Positions 19,092-31,228 of a stretch of 64,000 bases of DNA are shown here, in pieces (position 1 is the first letter of the stretch; each line of letters opens with the position of its first letter). The stretch comes from Bugulina stolonifera (taxonomy: Eukaryota; Bryozoa; Gymnolaemata; Cheilostomatida; Bugulidae), in assembly GCA_935421135.1 (NCBI GenBank), contig OW285188.1:16965233-17029232 (forward strand), in the 5' to 3' direction. Below the pieces are notes generated by a model that was not told where the DNA came from, did not search any database, and saw nothing but the letters and a program-made list of their open reading frames with translations. The translations under genes were made by a program, and so were the position numbers.

Positions 19092-22000
19092 ATGTTCATC
19101 ACAAAGACAGTCGTACTACTTTCTCTACTTTCTTTAATAGGTGAGTTCCTTCAATAAAAAAACTTTAAAATAATGTTGTTTTTAGGTTCCTTAGTTCAAC
19201 TTCATCTTAATCTGACAGACAATTTTCTAATTTTGTGATCAATGTACTTATATACCTGTAGACTTATAGTGTTGATAGCATATGAGTCTGATATAGCACC
19301 TAACAGTCAAGTCAAGTAATTCACGGTTTGACTTGGTGGTGTTGAACTATCATATTAACTTATCTTGCACACGCACTTACTACAGTACATGCACTATGGT
19401 ATTGTAAATCTTGGAGATGGGGAACCGTTTGTAACGATCTTTATACTATGACCTCATTAGTTAGAGGACACATGCATTCAGGTAAATATAGCGTTCACTC
19501 TCAGAAAGGAGAGAGACGCATCCTCTACCATGTTCCCATGTAATGTTTGTGTTACTTTATATGACTAAAGTGAGTGTGACAGCGATTCGCAGAAGAAGAG
19601 TGTACCGCTCCTCAAGAGACCATTTTCATAGACGTCTAAGCCGTAATTGGTATGGCGGGTGAGTCTATAATGCTACTAAGGTTATATCTACTACATGCTT
19701 TTATTGGCTGAATGTGCCTTGAGTACATTTGAGAAATTATTTTATTTATTACATTCATATTGGTATTACAATGTATGTACATGTACATGTAGGCCTACAT
19801 GGGCACTACTACATTGGTAACAAGGTTGTTGTTCAGAACATGAAAACTTTATATTCTATGATTCAGACTATTACAGGTAATAATTCTCAGCATTTGTGAA
19901 GTATTTTGTCATATTCAGGGTTGGGAACTTTGATCTACTTTTGCATTTGATTCTCGATTTTCGAATATGCTGATTAAACCAAAGATTACAAGCATTCAAT
20001 TGTTACTTTACCAAATCAATGATTGTACTTCAATCGATTTTGCAATCGATGACGATTTTAGAAAATGCACATGTATATGGGTATAATTTTTGTAAAAATA
20101 GAGAAATTTATTGTCTTTACTAATTCTATCGGTCTATTACTTTAAAATGTTATAACAAAGGTGCCTAATATTACCAGTTTTATTTGCATTTTCTCATAGC
20201 TGAGAGTTATCTGCTCTACCTTTGTTTCTTTTTAGCCTCCAAATATTTATAATATGTACAGCAAATCTTAGCCAGAAATACCAAGCTATTATTTCCTATT
20301 TATTGCTAGCCACTCACATTTCATCCTAGCTTGCAAATAGAGGCTATTATTTTATTGTTAAATAAAACAGTTCATCATCATTTTTTTTATTAAAATGGTA
20401 AGAACTAAGCTACGAGGCTTTTTATTTATTTCCTGTACTAAACATTACTAGCAGATCACTTTAGTGACAATCGAATGCAGCTGTAGCCCTATAAAACCAA
20501 CGAATACATGCATTTCGATGGCTTTGTTGGAAACCAACGACTAGGTGGAATCAATGCTGAATAGACCAACGAAAATCGCCATCGAATATCGAATGCTATA
20601 TTGATATTACAGAGCAAAGGGAATAGGTAAATATCTATGGGTATATTGATATTGTAATGGTTTCTGTGATTTGGTGCGGTCGTCCTTGGACGACTATCGA
20701 CCCAGAAATGAAGTGCCTATGAGTGGTAATAGGACTTCGCATTACATGAAAGATCGAGCGGTCTCAGTAGCCCAAATACTACCAAAGACGACCCATCTGA
20801 TCTCAAGTCCGACCTTCAGACTATACAATGAAAGAGAGTAATCCGACCTAGTAGGCGGTTCGCTAAGCGAATGACCTAGTAAAAGGAAGAGAAAGTCTCT
20901 GTATCAAGTATAGATGTGTCTTTATTGAAAGCCAAGTGAAGACTGAGACAATGAACAGTAAAACAGTGCCCTTTATATAGTATAAGGACTTCCGGCCGAC
21001 GTGACGTCGGGAAAAGACGACGTGTGGTCGTCCGGAAGTTGCGCAACAAGATGGCCGCCGGAAGCCCGACGGCCGACCCAAAATAGGTCGGGTTCTACAA
21101 AAGTTGCTTATAATGGTCCAATTCATGTACAAAATGAATATCAATGGATTCTGAGAGGTCGGGCCTCTGTACATGGGTATAAAAGGCATTAAAAGACTTA
21201 GATATAATCATGTAACTATGTACAATAACATATAGTAAAATACATGAATAGGAAATGGGTATAAACACATGGAGACGCGCATATAGACGGTAATTAAGTG
21301 CTTTGAACATGCAATGCAGTTAAAGGTAAGTATACGAACACTAATTATGAGAATGTTAGTGTCAGGCGAGTAGTGCTGTGACAACTACTAGGCACTTAAG
21401 GTGCGATGGAGCTTCGTCCGGGAGTTGGGGTCGTATACAAATGTCCTGTACCATCACAATATTACAGTGCAAAGGGAATAGGTAAATATCGATGGGTATA
21501 TTGATATTACAGTGCAAAGGGAATAGGTAAATATCGATGGGTATATTGATATTACAGAGCAAAGGGAATAGGTAAATATCGATGGGTATATTGATATTAC
21601 AGAGCAAAGGGAATAGGTAAATATCGATGGGTCACCAGATACTATTCAGAGATTCCTATTCTAGGACTAGCAGCTTATAGAGAGAGATTCAGTGAGTGGA
21701 AGTTCTTTAGAAAAGGTAAGCAGTAAATAAATACTTGTAATGAACTGTACATGTACATGTATGGTATACATGTATATACCATATAAACATACATGTATAC
21801 TACAACTGTAATGCTAGAAGAGCAAGGTGCGCCAACAGACAATAATATATAATAAAATATTAAATCTATATTTTAGATCCATTTGTGTGCACTCGGCTTC
21901 CCAATGAGACGACGAATGGCACTACTGAGAGTTTAACTAGAGAGCTATTCGTCTGCCCCTCTCATAAGTGGGATGAGGACAGGGACTTCTATTGCTGTGG

Positions 22001-22579
22001 AGATCAATTTAGCCAAACTTGCTGTTCATATTGGGAGAGGTAATTGCTGTATACATACACTGAGCATGTTGTATGTAGATGCTGTATAATACAACTGCAC
22101 GTAGTATTCTCTCTAAAGGAGACAAAGTTGTAATTCTATTATGTATGTTTATCTCTATGTAGGCTACTTGTACTGTAAGATGAAATATTTCAATTTAGGC
22201 AGCCATCTGATAAAATTGTTTTGCTCTGTTCACCTATGCAGTTTGTATACAACAAAGATTCATCACATTTATGTACATGTATTGGCCGATGTTTATTCTT
22301 CTGAGACATTTTCTGCAGCAACATGAGGATGCATATTTATACACTGTGCATGTGCTGTAGCAAAGTATCATTTTTCCTTCTAAGCCTTTGAGTTGTTGCC
22401 TTTCAGGAGTTATGACTGCTGAATTGTTAGTCGAAGTATAAATTATTGCTATTAATATTATTTGTAGTAATATGAGGATATACGGGACTATAGAAGTGGC
22501 GGCAGCAATCCTCGGAGGAATAATAATTATTACTGTTGTAGTATGTCTAATATACAACAGAAATCGTATGTCTTTCTAA
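19092..22579 (+). CDS. Shisa-like single-pass membrane protein, paralogue B
   Basis: Five exons with the same phases as paralogue A: 19092-19140, 19571-19658, about 21603-21715, 21877/8-22039 and 22468-22579 (stop TAA). Exon 1 encodes a signal peptide (MFITKTVVLLSLLSLI). Exon 2 is basic with HRRLSRNWYGG. Exon 3 has KGIGKY and EIPILGLAAYRER. Exon 4 has DPFVCTRLPN, NETT/NGTT glycosylation sites, LFVCP, FYCCGDQF and TCCSYWER, i.e. the full C..C..CC..CC set. Exon 5 encodes NMRIYGTIEV and a transmembrane helix (AAILGGIIIITVVVCLIY) with a very short basic cytoplasmic tail. Intron 2 carries an hAT-type element, a solo LTR and repeated copies of the exon 3 acceptor. Confidence 0.8.
19916..20598. mobile_element. 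hAT-type MITE, copy 1, right end truncated
   Basis: Starts CAGGGTTGGGAAC and matches, in opposite orientation, the complete copy at 39358-40190 over nearly its whole length. The terminal bases with TTCCCAACCCTG are missing at the right end, which runs directly into the exon 3 repeat array. No transposase. Confidence 0.8.
20606..21640 (+). repeat. Five 45-bp units each carrying a copy of an exon 3 acceptor, split by a solo LTR
   Basis: ATTACAG plus the first bases of exon 3 (AGCAAAGGGAATAGGTAAAT) recurs at 20606, 21461, 21506, 21551 and 21596 with an exact 45-base period in the last four. Only the last unit continues into the full exon. Units at 21461 and 21506 have ACAGTGC, the others ACAGAGC. 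Period 45 is a multiple of three. Confidence 0.9.
20653..21458 (-). mobile_element. Solo LTR, 806 bp
   Basis: On the minus strand it runs from TGTGATGGT to ACCATTACA with a four-base target duplication ATAT on both sides. Internal signals: CTATATAAAGGG promoter-like element and CAATAAAG polyadenylation-like signal about 80 bases later. No internal genes, so it is an LTR-LTR recombination relic. It interrupts the 45-bp acceptor array of paralogue B. Confidence 0.8.
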
Positions 22580-22822
22580 TAAAAGTAAACTTTAAGATTT
22601 TACTCACTTTACAAATTAAAATAATAATGTTAGTGTGAGCCTACAATTATATTGTATAACTATATTTTGCATAATTATGTACATATGTATGATTATTTCA
22701 AGATAAACAATAATAATAATAATAATAATAACTAGTGATAATAAATACATTCATCACTCACTCTATACTCACCACCTTTTAACACATTGTTGGAATACAT
22801 ACCCAAAAAAATGTTTGATGTC

Positions 22823-22828
22823 AATAAA
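22823..22828 (+). terminator. Polyadenylation signal AATAAA
   Basis: AATAAA about 245 bases after the stop of Shisa-like paralogue B. Confidence 0.4.
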
Positions 22829-23150
22829 GATTTTGAACGGATTGTTGAAGAAATTTCTTTGGCCTGATCCAAATTACTGAACTCCAGAAGACAACATGTA
22901 AAATAGAAGGTGCCAACCCATTTATGGTTAGTATTAAACTGGCATTAGATTATCTGCCATGTTGTTCCAGTAGATGCCTGAGAGCCTACTGGACATACTG
23001 CCCTATTAATACACAATATTATGTGAGAAATGAGGTACTAATATATGAGTACATTGTACATGTAGTATAAATATATTAAAATAATTAGGCTATAGTAATT
23101 GCAATTACAGGTACAGTAAAGTTAAATGTGTTATCGTTGCACTTGTACAT

Positions 23151-23877
23151 TGTAATGGTAAAATGTAACTCTCTAAACTCAGCCTCCCAACTACATGACA
23201 CTTGTTATAAACATTCATTGCATTAATTTGCCTGTGTTAACTTGTCTGCGTAGTAAGCTGTCACTTATACATTTATAATGTGCATTACTGAGCAATTATG
23301 TCCTTTTTATACCCATGTAAAGAGGGCCGACCTCTCAGAATTACTTGATATTCATTTTATACATGAATTGGATGGTTTTAAGCATCTTTTGTTGTACCCG
23401 ACATGTTTTGGGTTGGCCTCGGGCTTCCGGCCGCCATCTTGTTGTGCAATTTCCGGACGACACATTGTCGGCCTTATACGACACTACGTCGGCCTTTTTA
23501 TCGGAACTTTCTCCGGAAGTTCTTATAGTATATAAAGCACATTGTTTTATATTCATTGTCTCAGTTCATGCTTGGATCTCAATAAAGACACATCTATACT
23601 ACTTATACAGAGTCTTCACTTCGTAGTATTGGTCGCTCCAGTTGTCAAGGTCTTCGACCTCGCTTCCCGAACTTCCTGCTAGGTCGGAACATGCTCTTTC
23701 TCAGTATAGTAAACAAGCATTGACTCGGGACCACATGGGTCGTCTTGAGTAGTCATTGGACTACTAGTACCTGTCGATCTTTCATGTAATGAGAAGACCT
23801 AGCACCATTCATAGGTTCTCCATTTTGAACAAGGGGTCGTCTTAGGACGACATCCCAACCCCCCAAAAACCATTACA
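23151..23877 (+). mobile_element. Second, diverged solo LTR of the same family
   Basis: Starts TGTAATGGTA and ends ACCATTACA, with the same internal order as 20653-21458 in reverse orientation: TTTTATACCCATG, GGCTTCCGGCCGCCATCTTG, TATATAAAG, CAATAAAGACACATCTATAC, GTCGTCTTAGGACGAC. Flanking four bases ACAT/ATAT differ by one. Lies between paralogues B and C. Confidence 0.75.
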
Positions 23878-24419
23878 ATATCACACTTTAGACCAATAAT
23901 AGTTATATTATACTTACAATGCCCTTTCCAGGCTTGATGTAGAAAATATAAGGAAATACAGACAGATTACTAAATGTGTTGGAAATGATTAGCAGCAGGT
24001 TAAGGTATGGGATATCTGAGAGAGAGAAACTCTACCTATCACTAGGTGTAAACTTAATTTATTTCTAACATCATTATAGAATTTTGAACTCATGAGTACT
24101 AACCTTAGTCAAGCTAAATTTTGTACAGTTTGTACTAATGTAAAGTGAATTAGATGAATACGTTTCATAAACTCCTGTGTGGTTGATCCCTTCCCTTCCA
24201 AAAGGTGGTGATACATGCAGGTAGAATGAGGTCCCTACAGCTTGACCAAACTCAAACTTACACCTTTGTAACATAACTATGCTGTAAACATAAAATAAAG
24301 GCATCTGTGGAATGCAATGCAATATTTTGTTAGTGCATTATTATTATTTTTTTGTCAAACACACGCCTTCAATTTTTCATAATAATATTCTTGGTAGCCT
24401 ACAGTTTATGCCCTGTACA
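23878..24419. other. Intergenic sequence before paralogue C
   Basis: AT-rich with short random frames only; nothing recognised. Confidence 0.5.
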
Positions 24420-27400
24420 ATGGCGATGTCTGTACACAGTACTCTCTTTACACTGTACAGTTTTAGTAAGCACAAATTAAATTTAAATTTATGACCATTT
24501 TAGCTGAATGTGCTTTAGTTTAGGGTATTAGCTCATTATAGCTACAGATGAGTCTCACCCCATGACTCGGAACCTGTTTTGATTTTAAATAAATTACTTA
24601 ATCATGTAGATTATAACAGTACATGTACATATATATGTATGCATATACTGTACATATATAAAATGTATGTATGCATATACTGTACATATACATGTATGCA
24701 TATACTGTACAGACAATGTATACATTTTGCATGTACTTGCATGCATATACTGTATATTAGTATACTATGCAGTACATGTACAGGTACTGTACAGTATAAT
24801 ATTCATGTGCATGTATGTACTTTTAATTTCTTTGATTAGAATAACGGAGGCTATCAATGTTTTATATGTTGTACACTATTAGAGTTTTCACATTATTAAT
24901 GCATATAAAGGTTGGGTAATGGCACTAAAAAGACCACCATATGGAGTGTTCCGGACTTCTGGAGATCACAGCCATAGACGTCTTACCCATAATTGGTACG
25001 GAGGGTAAGCTGACTGCATTTTGTCTATGAGTTGATTGTTTTAGTGTAGTTACTGTGGTTAACTAGAGGGATGAAATAGGCCATAATCATGTTATATCAT
25101 GTTATAATTAGTATAATAATAATAATTATAATGCATATATAGTAATTTCATGGTCATAATATCATGATAGTTATTTACAATATGTTTATCGGTTGTGGTA
25201 AAAGATGTGAGCGTGACGTGAGAAATAAATGGCGTGAGGGCGTGAAGACAACTCCAACTAACCTTAAAATACCTCTATTAGGGAGGAGCTAGATCCGGAA
25301 ATAAAACCTTTGGTTACGGTCAAGGTTAACATGGGGAAAATCCAAATCAAGAATTTATTTTCCCATGAAAATCTCGCTACTTGTCTTATGATTTAATTAT
25401 GGCAATCTCTAAAGACTTTTAACTTGCACGTAATGATTTTAAAATGCTCAAGTCAATGGATTAAATTTTTTGCTGTGATAAAAATATCCATAATAGAAAT
25501 TAGTGAAATTGTAACAAATTCTATGCAAAAAGTGAAAAGCACTCACCAGTTGCATTTTGGTTTTACTTTTCATCATGATTATTTAGTTACAATATTTTAC
25601 CAAAACTTAAATAACAACCTAAAAATTCTAAAGAAAGCGTGAGCTAAAGACACAATTAAATAATAAATTGACTTGTAGTCACTTTTAGTGACTTGATGAA
25701 ACATGTGTTTCGGGACATTAAAAAATTTGACTCAGGCTGTTAAAAATATAATCATTCTACTATTAACTGTCTGTTGTGTAGCCTCTTGTGTAGCTGAGTT
25801 TTTGCAATGATGTAAATTTAATTCTATCACATTTCTGTTTAATGTTATTTTGTTTCTCATGACTTTGGTGTACTGTTATTTGCAATCACTCAGCCTACAA
25901 CTATTTGATAACTGTTTGTTGTAGGGCTAGTGGAAGTTTCACATCTTGTTTGAAATATATTCTCCCATGGGATTTCACAGGACCCCAATCCCATGGAATT
26001 TCACAGGACCCCAATGACGGGTAAGTGCAGGTACTGAGCAAGAGATTATAATAATTGTAGCCCATCTGCTCTAAGCCTCGTCTTTGGTTCTTTTACCGGT
26101 ACTTGAAGCACTGCCGTCTCAGGTATTTGTAGAATTGTTTGCAGTTATTAACATTCATATTAGTATTCGCAGCAATTTCCGTCAGGTAAATGTAGACACC
26201 GTAATTGTAGACCACCTTCTGTTGAAGTTCCATGTGTATGTTTGTGTACAGATAGAATAATTATTTTAACTCAACTCTGTAGTTATTATTGTTATTATAT
26301 TATCAATGATGTAGTAGTTTTATGAAAGTATGATTAGCCCCTTATTATAATGATTAAATTTTGTATAGGAAATATCTCTACTTTAGATGTTGCCTTCTCA
26401 TCACTGTCAGAGATCTCAATTACTTCTTCTACAGCATAACTAGAATAATGTGAAAATTAGTTATTTTTCTTTACATCATGTTATTCTCTTTATATCTGCA
26501 GGTCACGTTGGTCAACACGTTGATGCACACTACTATCATGATATCATCAAGAACAAGGATTTTTGTTCTGTCAGCGAAGAATAGTGGATTTATACATGTA
26601 CTGTACTCACTCGCTAATCTATTCAGTACTTGATAGCAAACAGCAAATAATTGCAGAATTAATTGCGTATTCAGTAACTATGGATTCATGCAATTATACA
26701 CTTATCGTGGTGAAACGGATATTTCTTAACTCACATTGTGTAAATACATGTATGTATAAATTGCATTCTATTGTATGATTGTATAAGGCAGAGTGCCAAG
26801 CTAATGTGTACCTCGTTTTCTGCATGATATACTTGCGTTTTCTATGCTGCTTTGTATTGTACCCAGTCTAGGGGGGCCGATCATAGGTAGGTTGGTGCTC
26901 GAACGCTTGATACTATGTCTTAGTCGTCCTTCTCAATACATGCTTATTGCATTCTTATTACATATTGTAAGTTTGACTGTTTATTGTCCTTTTGCTGGAA
27001 GTAACCGGAAGCAGATTTTGTATGAAAGCAGCGATATTTTTCTACATGTATGTTAGTGCAGTTGTTCTTTGGGAGTTCAATACAGTCACATCTGTTCTAT
27101 CTAAACAAAATTTATCTTTTTAGACTAATATACTCCTAGCCTAAGTCCCTGAGTCTAGAGTGAATGAGGGCGGAAAGCCTACCTGCAGCCGATTCTGTCT
27201 TAACAGAGTTTGATTAGCCAACCCTCATGGGAATTGCACCCACAAATCAGCAGTAGGACAAGGCGATCCCCACTCGTACAAAATAATCAGTAATCACCAA
27301 TTACTATTATCACCTACCACGGTTGGCTTGACATAATTCGTCAACATTAAACATGAGCAGAAATATGCATATCCATTATTTAATAAACAGAAGTTTTCCA

Positions 27401-30274
27401 GTAAAAAAGTGTAACACAGTATAGTACTTGTTTTGGACGATTAACACCATTCCTCTACTACCTACCACAGTTGGAAGGATGTGAGCTGATCATTTAACTG
27501 GCCCATGCTACTGCCTTTGACACATATCTTTGTTGTCTTCACCACACCAGCACATCACTCACTTCTATTATAGATTGCTGACAAACATTACTGCTTTACT
27601 ATAAATTTCTAATAATCCTAGTCTTGCCCTTGGCATTCAATGTTTAGGCTAAGCTAATACTATAAACAGCGTTTCCCTGGTTAGCACCGTACTTGAGATA
27701 GTACTGCTCTCCCTAGCAATATCAAGGATCTTGCTATCGATAACAAGGAACTGTTTAAAGGTATAAGTATTGTCACAGCCTGGTTTTCAGGCTGCTCAAG
27801 CCTCTATGGTCTACACAACGAATATAACTTGATTTGAGTATTCTGGTATGGTTCTTGCACATTCCTAGAAAACATTGTACCTCAAGACATTATGTTTCTG
27901 ATGGTGAAAACCATCCCAAGGGGACAAGTGTAGAAAACGTCAAGATTGTCCAGCACATATTCAACTCTAAGATATATATTTAAGATTACATAATCAAACT
28001 TCTACATTGTCAATCAAAACAGCTAATAGTAGAATAATAAATTCAAATAACTACTTTTAATGGCCTCGTGTAATCATGTTTTATCAAGTTACTAAAAGTG
28101 ACTAAAAGTCAAATTATTATTCAATTGCCTGTTTAACTGACGCTTCCTATGAAATTTCTAAGCTATTATTGAAGTTTTGGTGAAAGATTGTGACTAAATA
28201 GTTATAATCATGATAGAAAGTAAAATCAAAATCAAAATGAAAATCAAGTGCTTTTTGTATAACTTGTTATAATTTCACTAATTTATGGGTATTTCCATCA
28301 CAATAAAAACTTTGAGTCATTGAACAATTTAAGATTATGATGAGCAAGTAAAGAGTCTTTTCTCTTTTGAGATTGCCATAATTACATCATAATTAAAGTT
28401 ACGATATGTTCTTGGCAAAATAAATTCTTGATTTGGATTTCCCCCATGTTAACCTTGACCGTAACCAACAGTTTTATTTCCGTCTTTAGCTCCGCCCTAG
28501 TATAAGTACTCTAACGTCAGTAACACAGTTGGAGTTGTCTTCTTTGACTCTCACGCCATTTATTTCTCACGTCACGCTCACGTCTTTTACCACAACCGTA
28601 TGTTTATAGTTTCTACATCTGAATTTTTGCGTAGATTTATGCATGCACAAGTGTAGGTGAGTGTACAGGAGTCATCTCTGCTTGTCTCCTTCTGTAGCTC
28701 AATTACTAACCAAATATTTAGAGATTTAGCTGCGGTAGAATTTGCTCATAAATATTGCTTCTTCATAACATAGCTAAAATAGTATTTTGTAACATTACAA
28801 TGTGGTATGCCATTTCTACAGAGCAAAAGGAATTGGTAAATATAGTCTTGACTCTCCAGATTCGGAGTTGCCTATTCTTGGATTAGCGCTTATAGAGAGA
28901 GATTTAGCAGGTGGAAAAACTACAGGCAAGGTAATCAAATGTAGAAGACATAATTGGAGGTGTATACAGCCCCTTAGACTCTGATGATAGCCACTATAGA
29001 TAATTGTATATGAGACATCATCGTAAATATGCTTTTAAAAAATGAACTCAATAGTAGGGCCTATATAACAGCAGAAAATAACACGCCCATATATATAGAA
29101 GGCAATTCTGAGAGCTTGAATTGATACAATATAGCAATGTTGATAAAGCATATCTGTATAACTGCTTTACAAATTACACTATTATAGTTCCTTTAGCCCA
29201 AAATTATAAAACATGCGTACGAGTAGAGTAACTCACTACCCGTTCAGGCTTGATCATTGTATTTGTTTTTTAAGATCTGAACCTCTGGTAGAAATAGATT
29301 TAATTTGTAGATTCGTTTGTCTGTACTCGGCTGCCAAATGTGACAGGAAACGGAACAATCGAGGATCTACCTAGGGAACTTTTTGCTTGCCTATTTGACA
29401 AATCTTATGAGGAACAAGGTCGGTTTTGTTGTGGAGGTCAAGTTGATCAGACATGTCGTTCCTATTGGGAGAGGCGAGTAATACACGTAATACAGCAACA
29501 TAATTGTAATACAGTAATACATGTAATACAGCAACATAATTGTGATACAGTAATACACGTAATACAGTAACACATATTCATGTAATACAGTAAAGCAGTA
29601 TTCCAGTAACACAGTAAAACAGTATTGTGGTGATCATTGTAGTAATACAATAACACATGAAGTGCATGTGAAGGTTTCAATTCTAATTTTTGTTGATCGA
29701 TTGCTGCAGCAGGCGTTTTCTGCTGTCGGCCATTTTTGTTCAAGTTGAATGTGTACTAATAACAATAGTCAGATAAAAAAGTCTAACTAAATACTAATTT
29801 TTCAACTGGAATAGCTTAAAAAAAACTGTTGCTTAGCTAGGCCTTAATTACTTATCATTTTGCAAGCAACTTTATACTAGACTCTCTACTCTACCTTAGC
29901 AGATCAGATTCTGAAAGACTAGTTTCTATGAACCTAAATGCATGTATAAGTTGAATGCAAGATAATAATAATTCTCATCATGTATGAAACAAACCAAAGT
30001 ACCAATATTCGGATAAACAAGTTATACAAACATTCATTTACATGTATATTTGTCAGGCTGGCCCAAACAAAACAAAAATATATGCAATGAAGTTATTTTT
30101 AACACCATTTTATAACTTCTGGTTACATGTATTTCATTATTTACTTGTAGTAATATGAGAATATATGGTACACTAGAAGTAACAGGAATAATTCTGGCAG
30201 GGGTAGTGGTGTTTGTTGTATTTGTCTGTATACTGTATCAGAGCAGAACAACGAACAAACCACCTCCTGTATGA
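24420..30274 (+). CDS. Shisa-like membrane protein, paralogue C, possibly decaying
   Basis: Exons by homology and phase: 24420-24465 (short hydrophobic leader MAMSVHSTLFTLYSF, less certain), 24911-25004 (HSHRRLTHNWYGG), 28822 to 28910 or 28930 (AKGIGKY, LPILGLALIER), 29311-29473 (SFVCTRLPN, NGT, FCCGG, TCRSYWER) and 30151-30274 (NMRIYGTLEV, transmembrane IILAGVVVFVVFVCILY, tail ending PPPV, stop TGA). Oddities: the donor homologous to paralogue B (28931) leaves the wrong phase by one base, whereas an upstream GTGGAA donor (28911) restores it. The exon 4 donor is GC (GCGAGT) instead of GT. One cysteine of the second CC pair is Arg, leaving five. Intron 2 holds a 3.4-kb Mutator-like element. 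It may be functional with altered splicing or a young pseudogene. Confidence 0.65.
25190..28598. mobile_element. Mutator-like non-autonomous element with about 580-bp terminal inverted repeats
   Basis: The left end CGGTTGTGGTAAAAGATGTG is mirrored at the right end (…CTTTTACCACAACCG). Inverted similarity continues for about 570-590 bases on each side (left to about 25765, right from about 28010). A nine-base duplication TATGTTTAT flanks both ends (25181-25189 and 28599-28607), the size typical of Mutator/MULE elements. The interior (25766-28010) has no transposase frame. Part of it (about 26860-27250, with GGAAGTAACCGGAAG and TTCAATACAGTCACATCTG) weakly resembles the solo LTR family at 23151. 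Confidence 0.8.
29480..29660 (+). repeat. TAATACAGTAA-type short tandem repeat following an exon donor
   Basis: Irregular repeats of AATACAGTAA / AATACACGT begin within six bases of the exon 4 donor of paralogue C. A related TATTACAG array lies at 30540-30650 after the gene. Confidence 0.75.
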
Positions 30275-31228
30275 TTTACAGAGTTACTCTAAATAGAATA
30301 CTTCTAAACCAGATGATTGGGTGGAATAGCCGCAACATTTGAATGGCAGCTATCTTACAATGTACTTACCTTCCATAAACTTAACTTACATGTATTTACC
30401 TTACAATGTAATTAGTTTACATGTACTTACCTTACAAGTCATGTATTTCATATTCTTACAACGATCTCAACTTCCAAGTATCCATGACTGTGTACATGCT
30501 AATCACCACTAAAGTTGTGACACAAAACGTAGAAAAAGAAAACTGTATTACAGTATTACATTGTTAAAGTATTACAGTATTACAATATTACAGTATTACA
30601 ATATTGCAGCATTACAGTAATACAGTATTACAGTATTACAGCATTGGTGGCTCTTAACATTTTTATTTCTACCAGAAGTGCGGTTCTAGTAAACAAATAC
30701 AACGATCAAGTCTCGACTCCCAATGTGTATTGAGTTACGCTACATCTATGTATACATGTATATATACATGTCTCCATGTAGTAATACGACACATTTTTGC
30801 AGTTTTAAGCTTAAGTCAGGGTTTTGCTATATTGTAATGCAGTTATACAGATATAATATTATGCTTTATCAAAAAATATATGCATGTATCAATTCAAGCT
30901 CTCAGAATTGTGTTGTGATAGATGAGGGTATTATTTTTTATTGCAGTCCATGTTATTCATTTCACTTTTTAAAGACATATATGTTTAGTAGACAGGTAGG
31001 CCTACTGTTCACCTATGAAGAAAGTACATGTACAATAACCACTATAATCAGGTTTAATGTATCTGTTCACTGGGTTATAAGTGAAAAGTCTTGGGTTATA
31101 GCTACAAACAGGTGAGAATTTTTTCCACAAATTTTGAACCAGCTCTTACAGTCATGTAGTTACCCCAAATTGAATTTGTTTCATAACAAATTTTAACAAA
31201 GGAATGCTTGTATTACTAATTATATAAT
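30275..31228. other. 3' flank of paralogue C
   Basis: Contains ACTTACCTTACATGTACTT-type repeats (30360-30440) and the TATTACAG array at 30540-30650. The rest is AT-rich with no gene seen. Confidence 0.5.

Noticed and set aside
20863..21310. Short frames within the solo LTR
   Set aside because: LTRs of this kind do not encode proteins and the frames are not shared with the second copy.
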